This document shows, in pieces, positions 1 through 6,954 of a stretch of 64,000 bases of DNA. The stretch spans positions 129,318-193,317 of the forward strand of contig NZ_QRMP01000004.1 of the NCBI RefSeq assembly GCF_003473295.1, written 5' to 3'. Position 1 is the first letter of the stretch. Every line of letters starts with the position of its first letter. A program made the translations under genes and the position numbers. The notes beneath the pieces were generated by a model. The model made no database searches, was not told the DNA's origin, and worked only from the letters and a program-made list of their open reading frames with translations. The stretch comes from Parabacteroides sp. AM08-6. Lineage in GTDB: Bacteria > Bacteroidota > Bacteroidia > Bacteroidales > Tannerellaceae.

Positions 1-177
1 CGATTTCAAATATTGCGCATATCCCTTATCAAAAGCCTCAACCGCCTCTTCACGGGTTTCGAAGGATTTGTATTTCGCACCATCCTGCCCTTCCACCTGC
101 ATCTTACACTCGGCCCAATTATCGTAAATACCTGGGTTCAAGCCTTTCCAAACTACGTAATATTTATTTTTAGCCAT
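1..177 (-). CDS. Ribonuclease H1 N-terminal part (partial, runs off the window)
   Basis: The 59 codons present encode the viroplasmin-like RNA/DNA-hybrid-binding domain that opens RNase H1 proteins: KYYVVWKGLNPGIY, a conserved W-x-x-C (WAEC), then GAKYKSF followed by an EEA helix. The catalytic RNase H domain would lie beyond base 1 and is not visible. The ATG at 175-177 is chosen because it directly precedes the domain and follows a TATCTTTG promoter box by about 25 bases. RNase H1 removes RNA from RNA/DNA hybrids in the cytoplasm. The domain assignment is secure; catalytic function is inferred because the gene is cut by the window edge. Confidence 0.85.
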   Translation of the reverse strand, partial: MAKNKYYVVWKGLNPGIYDNWAECKMQVEGQDGAKYKSFETREEAVEAFDKGYAQYLKS

Positions 178-201
178 TCAATATCTTTTCTGTTGCAGGA
201 G

Positions 202-209
202 CAAAGATA
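202..209 (-). promoter_or_regulatory. -7 promoter box of the RNase H1 gene
   Basis: Read on the minus strand this is TATCTTTG, matching the Bacteroidota -7 consensus TAnnTTTG. It lies about 25 bases upstream of the RNase H1 ATG, with a TTTTTTTG stretch about 22 bases further upstream as a possible -33 element. Confidence 0.6.
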
Positions 210-265
210 ACGAACTCTCCCGATTCCACATCAAAAAAACTTTATTCGCATTATTTATCCTGATT

Positions 266-471
266 TCAGATAGGACTTTTTCCCCATGATGAAGGAGCAG
301 GTCCGAGCTTAACCATTCTGCAAGGGGTACACACACCGGGAAAAACATTCCCGTCTCCTTCAGTTCCGATATACGGGTCTACATATTGTGCATACTCGTT
401 TTCAACTCCGTAACAACTATGTATTACTACAGGGAGAATCGTTAAAAAAATGACATTATATATTTTTTCAC
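266..471 (-). pseudogene. GH92 alpha-mannosidase, decayed 5' remnant
   Basis: Read on the minus strand, a frame encodes a lipoprotein-like signal (KIYNVIFLTILPVVIHSC), then the opening motifs of GH92 exo-alpha-mannosidases: YVDPYIGTEGDGNVFPGV and MVKLGP. It stops at TGA (266-268) after about 65 codons, whereas GH92 enzymes are over 700 residues long. The frame has no good start: a GTG at 469-471 is out of frame by one base, consistent with loss of one A from the run of A that follows. The usual TPFGM motif reads TPCRM, also suggesting decay. The rest of the gene is missing between here and the RNase H1 promoter, so an internal deletion is likely. Too short and broken to be functional. Confidence 0.7.
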
Positions 472-923
472 CCGAACAGGCATTAAATTCAAGAAATCAC
501 ATTAGCCTAAACCTCAATATGGACAATGAAAACATCTCTTATCCATATACAAATATAAACATACTCTAAATAAGAACTTTCCGATAACACGTTTTTTGAG
601 GTTCTATTTATTTTTTACATCAAAAAAAACCTTTGTAAAGATATACATAAAAATTGGGGGCTGTTATTTTTTTACAATTATCAAAATGTCACTACTACAG
701 CGACTAAATGGGATTAGTATGGCGGGTAAAATAAATTACCCGCACATGTAACCCTTTTTAACGTATCAAACAGATTGCAAAATACAAAAACAATGAGCAT
801 TTTGTCATTTACTCTTGAAGCATAAAAATAGGAAAAACAAGACATCCCTTCTTTTATCAAAGTACCAAAAGCCAATAAAGTATAAAAATATAGCAAAAAA
901 GTATTTTGCACAAAAACATTTAT
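472..923. other. AT-rich intergenic stretch without a recognised gene
   Basis: No open frame here looks like protein. One perfect 8-bp inverted repeat with a 6-base loop (GCGGGTAA, 722-729; TTACCCGC, 736-743) could form a hairpin but is not followed by a T run. The stretch resembles the base composition of the AT-rich island to its right. Confidence 0.5.
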
Positions 924-931
924 TATGTTTG
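924..931 (+). promoter_or_regulatory. -7 promoter box upstream of the 961-4885 island
   Basis: TATGTTTG matches TAnnTTTG and ends 29 bases before the ATG at 961. A TTTTG lies at 904-908, but the 15-base spacing is shorter than the usual 19-21, so the -33 element is uncertain. Confidence 0.5.
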
Positions 932-960
932 TAAAAAATAGACAAAACTAAATCTACGTT

Positions 961-2232
961 ATGAGAAACCTCTCTCTTAAATATACATATTATAATAGTA
1001 CATATATAGCACTATTTCTCATAGTACTTTTAACAGTCCTAATTTATTCTCCTATACTATCGAACGATTTTTTATACTATTGGGATGATCAATGGCAGGT
1101 CTTCAACCAGTATACAGAAGGGGGCATCAATATTAAAAACCTACACAACATTTTAACTCAATCATACGGAGGCCAGTATTCACCGGTCAATGAAATAATG
1201 TACTTATTACTATATAGCATAAACAAATACGACCCCTTCTATTTTCATCTGGCATCTTTAATTATACATAGTTTGAATGTTCTGCTCGTATATTTAGTCT
1301 TTTCGAAATTATTCGATTCTCCCAAATTTAAGATGAAATACTCACCTAAGTATATTATATTACTAATAACCCTTATATACGCTATTCATCCTCTAAATGT
1401 AGAAACTGTTGCATGGATTAGTGCTTCAAAAGTAGTATTGTATACCTTTTTCTATTTATTAGCAAGCTATACATATTGCATCTTTCTATCAACACAGCAC
1501 TGGAAATACTACATTTACTCAATCATATTATTCATTTTATCATTTGGTTCCAAAGAACAAGCTATCACTTTTCCAATATGGATATTATTCATCACCTGGC
1601 TCCTAGGATACGATATCAAAAAGGAGAAAAAAGAATACTTAAAAGTTATCCCCATAATACTTATATCTATAATATTCTTCTATATAACAGTAAATGTACA
1701 AAACACGGCAGAAGGTGATAATTACTTCGACAGAGAGTTCTATCCATTATGGCAACGCATTGTTTTTTGTTGTTACTCCATAATTGAGTACCTATCTAAA
1801 TTCATACTTCCGTACAATCTAAATTATTTATACCCATTTCCGGTTAAAACAGGTGAATCATTACCATACTGGTTACTCTTGTATCCTTTATTCACCTCTA
1901 TCATCATTGTTTCATTATGGAAATATATCATTCGTTGGCCTATTTTAGTCGGATTACTTATATTTCTTATACATATTAGTACAGTAGCACATATTGTTCC
2001 AATAGCCAGGCATGCAATAGTTGCAGACCGGTATATGTACATACCCATTTTAGGCTTTTGTTTTATTTTTGCTTTCTATTTTTGCAAATCATACTTTACC
2101 TCTAATATGAGCAAAAAATATCTAATATCAATATTAGCTATTATAATCGTCTTGTTATCAGCAAGTAGTTATTCAAGATGCAAAGCATGGAAGAATTCCG
2201 AAAAAATACGGTCCGAACATATATCATTATAA
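961..2232 (+). CDS. TMTC-like polytopic membrane protein (GT-C type glycosyltransferase fold), no TPR tail
   Basis: A 423-residue integral membrane protein with about ten hydrophobic segments. The first external loop has an acidic WDD (around residue 42), and further on are the family motifs FHLASLIIHSLN and HPLNVETVAWISASK. These resemble bacterial relatives of TMTC/ArnT-type membrane glycosyltransferases that use lipid-linked sugars (a family-level comparison). Such proteins normally continue into a long TPR domain; this one stops soon after the last membrane span (CKAWKNSEK), and no TPR sequence follows in another frame. It is the first gene of an AT-rich island and lies 38 bases before a small exported cysteine-rich protein, so glycosylation of a surface or exported partner is possible but not shown. 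Confidence 0.65.
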   Translation: MRNLSLKYTYYNSTYIALFLIVLLTVLIYSPILSNDFLYYWDDQWQVFNQYTEGGINIKNLHNILTQSYGGQYSPVNEIMYLLLYSINKYDPFYFHLASLIIHSLNVLLVYLVFSKLFDSPKFKMKYSPKYIILLITLIYAIHPLNVETVAWISASKVVLYTFFYLLASYTYCIFLSTQHWKYYIYSIILFILSFGSKEQAITFPIWILFITWLLGYDIKKEKKEYLKVIPIILISIIFFYITVNVQNTAEGDNYFDREFYPLWQRIVFCCYSIIEYLSKFILPYNLNYLYPFPVKTGESLPYWLLLYPLFTSIIIVSLWKYIIRWPILVGLLIFLIHISTVAHIVPIARHAIVADRYMYIPILGFCFIFAFYFCKSYFTSNMSKKYLISILAIIIVLLSASSYSRCKAWKNSEKIRSEHISL

Positions 2233-2270
2233 CATTTTCCAAATATTTATCAATTAATAAAAAAAACAAC

Positions 2271-2660
2271 ATGAAAAATTCAAAACTTACATTAGTAGGT
2301 ATTTTTACCCTACTATTAACAATGGGACTAAACTTTAATCATTCTCTAAATGATTATAGTATTAAAGCGACCAAGCTGTTTGCAGCAGGAACATCCTCAT
2401 CTACTACATCTACAACAGCAACTAACATTAACATTAAACAATGCAGGCCTAATGTCCTGTGTAATGGCGTATGGAAAGGCACAGCAAACCTTGAAGGGTG
2501 TATAGAAATTTTTCATAATTTTAAAAAGTGTGGTTTTGCAATTAAAGGAGATATAACCTATCAATATGTCGGGATTAAAGAACATTGTACAGGTGGAAAT
2601 ACATGGCATGACTGTGAAGCATGTCAGTCTGATTGTGTTCCTACAGAAACTTCTAACTAA
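2271..2660 (+). CDS. Small exported cysteine-rich protein, NVEALA-like
   Basis: 129 residues. An N-terminal hydrophobic segment (about residues 6-20) is followed by SLNDYSIKATKLFAAG, which resembles the leader of Bacteroidota NVEALA peptides, then a Ser/Thr-rich linker and a C-terminal part with eight cysteines (CX5C, a spaced pair, then C, CX2C and C near the end). The even number of cysteines fits disulfide bonding outside the cytoplasm. The ATG at 2271 is chosen because it begins the leader; the upstream extension of the frame overlaps the preceding gene and is not leader-like. It is followed by a beta-propeller lipoprotein and a thioredoxin-like/DUF1573 protein, the usual company of NVEALA genes. 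Function unknown. Confidence 0.6.
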   Translation: MKNSKLTLVGIFTLLLTMGLNFNHSLNDYSIKATKLFAAGTSSSTTSTTATNINIKQCRPNVLCNGVWKGTANLEGCIEIFHNFKKCGFAIKGDITYQYVGIKEHCTGGNTWHDCEACQSDCVPTETSN

Positions 2661-2670
2661 TCATGACAAG

Positions 2671-2734
2671 GATGTGTCAAAAGATTACACATATAGTTTT
2701 ATTAACCAAGTAACTATTTAACTTTTGACACATC
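2671..2734 (+). repeat. Perfect 13-bp inverted repeat with a 38-base loop (possible terminator or processing site)
   Basis: GATGTGTCAAAAG (2671-2683) is the exact reverse complement of CTTTTGACACATC (2722-2734). It sits between the cysteine-rich protein gene and the propeller lipoprotein gene. There is no T run immediately after it, so it may be a weak terminator, an mRNA stabiliser or a processing site. Confidence 0.5.
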
Positions 2735-2778
2735 TTATCTCATAATAATATCTAATACAATCTTTAATAACAATAATC

Positions 2779-3969
2779 ATGAAATTATATATATATATTC
2801 TTATACCAATATTATTCGCCATTACATCTTGTAACAAAGCATATATGAAAGAGGACATAATACTTTCTGAAGATAAGATTGTTACAATAACACCAATTTA
2901 TGAAGGGGACTCTATATATTCACCTTTTTCATTAAATGAATATATAGATTCCATAAAATACATAAAATTAGATTTATCAGACGAATCATTAATCGGAGAA
3001 ATTGCAGAAATAGATATCCATAAAGATCATATATATATAATGGACATTCAAACTTCATCTATATTCATTTACACATTAAATGGAGAATTTGTATCAAAAA
3101 TACATAGTATAGGAAATGGTCCTCAAGAATATATACAATTAGACTACTTTTCTATAGACAAAAACAGCGATCAGTTAATTGCAACAGATTTAACAGGTTA
3201 TTGGGTATTACGTTATGACTTAGAGGGTAATTTCATAAAAAAACAAAAAATACCTTTTTGGATAGATGGCCTATACCCTACAGAGGAAAAAGGTTATGCA
3301 TTGTTTGCTAATAAAAGAAATAATAAACAATATTTCAATCAAGAGTTTTCTTTATACATAGTAGATTCATTAATGAAAGTAAAAAAACAATATTTCCCAT
3401 ATAATTCCGAAAATTACGGAAATTTACAAGTTCCAGCACCTGGTAACGGAGGGTTCTATACCGCAAACAGTAAAAGTCATTATTATAGTATGTACACAGA
3501 TACAGTATATAAAATTGATACCGATGTGCTAAAGAAAAAATACATATTTGACTTGGGGAAATTTGCTTTTAATACTGCTTTAGAAAAACAAAGTAAAGAA
3601 GAATTTCAAGAATATTTTAAGAAAAAAGCATATGCAGGAGTTCACAATGTTTTAGAAAATGATAATTTCATATATTTCCAAACTTATTTTTTCAATGATA
3701 TTTTTGGATGGTTTGGATTTTACGACAAAAAAAGCGGGAATATATTAAATAGAATCACATACTATTTGGATAATAATTTATTTTTCTTAAGTTGCCCTAA
3801 CACTTATGATGATTTTTTCATTACAGCTATTCCAAATGATGTATTTTCCGATTATCAATTACCATCTGGAAAAATCAATAGTAGACAAGAACAAGTAAAA
3901 AAAATCTTAGAAAATTATACAGAAGAGGACAATCCTATCATTGCACTTTACAAACTGAAAAACTTTTAA
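2779..3969 (+). CDS. Six-bladed beta-propeller lipoprotein (BF3164-like / DUF5128 type)
   Basis: 396 residues with a type II signal peptide (basic MK, hydrophobic core, lipobox ending at Cys18). The mature part has repeated blades typical of this Bacteroidota family: IGEIAEIDIHKDHIYIMD followed by IFIYTLNGEFVSKI, GNGPQEY and a later YDLEGNFIKK. The motif 'G.GPQEY' is a hallmark of the family as I know it. The protein is predicted to sit in the periplasm or on the outer membrane. It follows the NVEALA-like gene and lies 4 bases before the DUF1573 gene, so the last two are almost certainly co-transcribed. Substrate or partner unknown; binding of the exported peptide is only a guess. Confidence 0.75.
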   Translation: MKLYIYILIPILFAITSCNKAYMKEDIILSEDKIVTITPIYEGDSIYSPFSLNEYIDSIKYIKLDLSDESLIGEIAEIDIHKDHIYIMDIQTSSIFIYTLNGEFVSKIHSIGNGPQEYIQLDYFSIDKNSDQLIATDLTGYWVLRYDLEGNFIKKQKIPFWIDGLYPTEEKGYALFANKRNNKQYFNQEFSLYIVDSLMKVKKQYFPYNSENYGNLQVPAPGNGGFYTANSKSHYYSMYTDTVYKIDTDVLKKKYIFDLGKFAFNTALEKQSKEEFQEYFKKKAYAGVHNVLENDNFIYFQTYFFNDIFGWFGFYDKKSGNILNRITYYLDNNLFFLSCPNTYDDFFITAIPNDVFSDYQLPSGKINSRQEQVKKILENYTEEDNPIIALYKLKNF

Positions 3970-3973
3970 AGAC

Positions 3974-4885
3974 ATGAAAAAAACACCTGTATTTATTATA
4001 CTATTTGCAGTTGCTATTACAATAGTATTTATAATACTAAACAAAGATATGAAAACAAGAAATATCAATACTGATAAAATGTTTTCTATCAGGAGAAATA
4101 TTGAATTTATTTACAAGAATAACTCTACACATATTGATACATCAAGCATTCAAAAATATAGAGACTCCACATACAATTCCCTTTCAGAACGTATAAAGTC
4201 AAATACGCAATTTGTTTTCTATGTTCCAGAAAATTATTGTAATGATTGTTTTATACAAGAGTATAATAAGCTAATGAAAATGCCTACAAAAATGCAAAGA
4301 AACACTATAATCCTCACTTCTTTTGAGAAAAATAGAGATGTAAGACTATGGGTTAAAGATAAAGAGATAAAGTATCCTATTTATAATTGTTCGGATAAGA
4401 GCTTTTTGCAAGAGATTGCATCAAGAGGAAAAATATCTTTTTTCACAGTAGATACAACCTATACATTGAAACACCTTTATATTCCAATTATATTTATACC
4501 TGAACAATCAGAAGAGTATTACAACTTTATCAAAAACAATATTTTTAATATCAACATAGAAGAATTATCTATTAATAACACGAAAGCTGATATAGTAAAA
4601 AAGAAACATGATTTCGGGAATATTTCATTGGGAGATACGGTCTTCACGGAATTCTCTATCAAAAATATAGGGGACGAACCTCTTGTTATAAAAAGAGTAG
4701 ATTCCTCTTGTGATTGTACGATTACAGAATGGGAAAGAAAACCGGTAGCTCCCAATACGGAAACAATCATCAAAGTCAAATATGCAGCCTATAAAATCGG
4801 TTCCTTTTCGAAAAGAATAAGTGTATCGACTAACACAGAGAATGGTATAATACAATTTACCATCTATGGGAATGTTACAAACTGA
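3974..4885 (+). CDS. Membrane-anchored thioredoxin-like + DUF1573 protein
   Basis: 303 residues. A single N-terminal hydrophobic segment (about residues 5-22) anchors or exports the protein. The middle part (about 70-190) has a thioredoxin-like layout with a CX2C motif (YCNDCF) near residue 91. The C-terminal 95 residues are a DUF1573 domain: HDFGNISLGDTVFTEFSIKN, then NIGDEPLVI, a cysteine pair CDC, and VKYAAYKIGSF. DUF1573 is an ASPM/SPD-2-like immunoglobulin fold found in exported Bacteroidota proteins. Together with the cysteine-rich neighbour at 2271-2660, the CX2C suggests a role in thiol/disulfide chemistry of the exported partner; this is inference. Confidence 0.7.
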   Translation: MKKTPVFIILFAVAITIVFIILNKDMKTRNINTDKMFSIRRNIEFIYKNNSTHIDTSSIQKYRDSTYNSLSERIKSNTQFVFYVPENYCNDCFIQEYNKLMKMPTKMQRNTIILTSFEKNRDVRLWVKDKEIKYPIYNCSDKSFLQEIASRGKISFFTVDTTYTLKHLYIPIIFIPEQSEEYYNFIKNNIFNINIEELSINNTKADIVKKKHDFGNISLGDTVFTEFSIKNIGDEPLVIKRVDSSCDCTITEWERKPVAPNTETIIKVKYAAYKIGSFSKRISVSTNTENGIIQFTIYGNVTN

Positions 4886-5050
4886 ACATTGTACAACAGA
4901 ACACATGATTGACATGATTGTGCTGCACCCAATTCGATTATATTTATTCCAAAACTGAATTCGAAGGATGAATCCTAAGTTTTCACCGGATACAATCGCC
5001 TCTTTTTACTTTTTTCTAACAGATTACAGATGTTGTTGACAGAAAAAGTA

Positions 5051-5058
5051 TACTTTTG
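5051..5058 (+). promoter_or_regulatory. -7 promoter box of aroK
   Basis: TACTTTTG matches TAnnTTTG and ends 20 bases before the aroK ATG. A TTGTTG at 5033-5038 is a possible but short-spaced -33 element. Confidence 0.55.
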
Positions 5059-5078
5059 CAGGAAACAATCATATTGAT

Positions 5079-5600
5079 ATGAAGCGTATATTTCTGATTG
5101 GTTACATGGGAGCAGGAAAAACCACTGTGGGAAAATATTTATCGAAACAGTTGGGTCTCTCATTCATAGATTTGGACCATTATATCGAAGGTCGCTACCA
5201 TAAAACCGTCGGTCAGCTTTTTGCCGAAAAAGGAGAGGATGCCTTTCGCGATATGGAGCGTAGAATGCTTCGGGAAGTGGCAATGTTTGAGGATGTGCTT
5301 GTTTCCACAGGAGGAGGCGCACCTTGCTTTTTTGACAATATGGAATTTATGAATGAGACCGGGACTACCGTTTACCTGAAAGTATCAGTTGACGAACTAT
5401 CCAAACGATTGGAAATATGCAAAACTACGCGTCCGGTACTGCAAGGCCGTTCCGGTGAAGAATTAAAAGCTTTTATTGCGGAAAATCTGAAAAAAAGAGA
5501 ACCTTTCTACAACAAAGCTTCAATCATCTTCGACTCGGAAGTTATGCTGACCGAACAGGATGTACATCAAATATCAAATGCATTAGCAAAGCTGTTATAA
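5079..5600 (+). CDS. aroK: Shikimate kinase
   Basis: 173 residues, the normal length. It phosphorylates shikimate at the 3-hydroxyl with ATP in the chorismate pathway. Walker A is GYMGAGKTT (8-16); FIDLDHYIE holds the substrate-binding Asp; the Arg of FRDME and the STGGG motif bind shikimate; TTRPVLQG carries the lid-side Arg. All key residues are present. It has its own promoter box and is followed, after a small hairpin, by the alanine-dehydrogenase-like gene. The assignment is secure. Confidence 0.95.
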   Translation: MKRIFLIGYMGAGKTTVGKYLSKQLGLSFIDLDHYIEGRYHKTVGQLFAEKGEDAFRDMERRMLREVAMFEDVLVSTGGGAPCFFDNMEFMNETGTTVYLKVSVDELSKRLEICKTTRPVLQGRSGEELKAFIAENLKKREPFYNKASIIFDSEVMLTEQDVHQISNALAKLL

Positions 5601-5610
5601 CACGGTTAAG

Positions 5611-5629
5611 GGCAATTCTTGTAATTGCC
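5611..5629 (+). repeat. Small intergenic hairpin between aroK and the ald-like gene
   Basis: GGCAATT (5611-5617) and AATTGCC (5623-5629) form a 7-bp stem with a 5-base loop. No T run follows, so it is at best a weak terminator. Confidence 0.35.
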
Positions 5630-5656
5630 TGTCATCATATACATTATATATATGTT

Positions 5657-6868
5657 ATGGAAGCAACAGGAGGCAAACAAATTCAGGGAGCTTACATCCC
5701 GCAGGAATTATTAAAAGAACTCAGTAAAGTAAATAATCGTCTACTGATAGGTATTCCCTGTGAGCGGGTTGAAGGAGAGCGCCGTTTGGCACTGACCCCC
5801 GAAGCTGTCGATATGCTGACCGACCGCGGGCATCATGTCCTTGTTGAAAGTGGAGCCGGATTGGGTATCAACTATTCCGACAATCATTATTCGGAAGCGG
5901 GAGCCGAAATTGTTGAAACTCCGGCCGAAGTATTCCAAGCGGATATTATATTGAAGATATTACCGCCATTGGTAACCGAAGTGGCTTTGATGAAATCGCG
6001 TTCCACTGTTTTTTCGACCGTACAATTCAACCTCTTTTCCCAAAACGCATTCGAATTGATGGTAGCCAAGCGCATAACGGCCTTTGCCTATGAGTTGCTG
6101 GCAGATGATATGCACCGCTGTCCGGTGTTGAATGTCATTTCAGAAATAGAAGGGACCGCATCCATTACAATCGCATCCGAAATGTTGAGTAATACACAAG
6201 GAGGAAAAGGTATCCTGCTGGGAGGTATTCCGGGCGTATCACCGACGGAAGTCGTGATTATCGGAGCCGGAAACGCAGGAACTGTAGCCGCACGGGCAGC
6301 TATGGCACTGGGAGCATCCGTGAAAGTATTCGATGACGACATCAATAAGTTGCGGACTATCCAACAGGTGCTCGGACAAGGCTTATTCACTTCCACCTTC
6401 CACCCGAATGTTCTTCAGAACGCTTTCCGTAGCGCCGATGTAGTAATCGGGGCCATGCGATATATCAACACTCGCCGGCGTTATGTCATAGCCGAAGACA
6501 TGATTCGCATCATGAAACGTGGTGCGCTGGTTATCGATTTGAGAATCAATCAAGGAGGATGCTTCGAAACGACCTGTTGCCTCAAACCGGCCGATCCGGC
6601 TATTTTCGAACAATACGGCGTATTGCATTATTGCCGGCAAAACATCAGTAATTATGTAGCCCGAACAACATCGATGGCCTTAAGTAATATTTTCGTACCG
6701 ATGCTTTTCCAGTTGGGAGATGCCGGGTCCGTACCGGGGATGCTGAAAAGTGATTCCGGTTTTCGAAGCGGGGTATATATGTATTGTGGGAAACCGGTTA
6801 ACAGCTACGTTTCCAATCAATTCAACCTATCATCCAATAATCTGGATTTATACCTTTCTGCGTTTTAA
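5657..6868 (+). CDS. Alanine dehydrogenase / transhydrogenase-alpha family protein, altered active site
   Basis: 403 residues. The N-terminal half resembles the catalytic domain of alanine dehydrogenase (GIPCERVEGERRLALTPEAV), and a Rossmann NAD-binding domain follows with GAGNAGTVAARAA and the acidic residue in KVFDDD. C-terminal motifs QGGCFET and YVARTTSMALSNI also fit the family. Residues that are catalytic in characterised alanine dehydrogenases differ: the Asp of the DQGG motif is Asn (INQGG) and the region equivalent to the catalytic His (YLHL in classical enzymes) reads STVQFN. Annotation as alanine dehydrogenase is therefore by family only; the reaction may differ. It is followed by korAB after a weak promoter-like TTACTTTG at 6903-6910. 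Confidence 0.7.
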   Translation: MEATGGKQIQGAYIPQELLKELSKVNNRLLIGIPCERVEGERRLALTPEAVDMLTDRGHHVLVESGAGLGINYSDNHYSEAGAEIVETPAEVFQADIILKILPPLVTEVALMKSRSTVFSTVQFNLFSQNAFELMVAKRITAFAYELLADDMHRCPVLNVISEIEGTASITIASEMLSNTQGGKGILLGGIPGVSPTEVVIIGAGNAGTVAARAAMALGASVKVFDDDINKLRTIQQVLGQGLFTSTFHPNVLQNAFRSADVVIGAMRYINTRRRYVIAEDMIRIMKRGALVIDLRINQGGCFETTCCLKPADPAIFEQYGVLHYCRQNISNYVARTTSMALSNIFVPMLFQLGDAGSVPGMLKSDSGFRSGVYMYCGKPVNSYVSNQFNLSSNNLDLYLSAF

Positions 6869-6954
6869 GCGTTAAAAGTTTTGAACTCGCAAAGTTTATG
6901 TGTTACTTTGCGAAAATCTTAAAATAAATAAGCGATTCGCTAACAAATTATATT

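Noticed and set aside
13..210. 65-codon open frame on the plus strand
   Set aside because: The minus strand here encodes the conserved RNase H1 N-terminal domain.
714..911. 65-codon hydrophobic frame on the minus strand in the intergenic stretch
   Set aside because: AT-rich chance reading with no leader, promoter or similarity; it also runs across a hairpin.
2178..2270. Upstream extension of the cysteine-rich protein gene
   Set aside because: It overlaps the TMTC-like gene and gives a polar, non-leader N terminus; ATG 2271 gives a clear signal segment.
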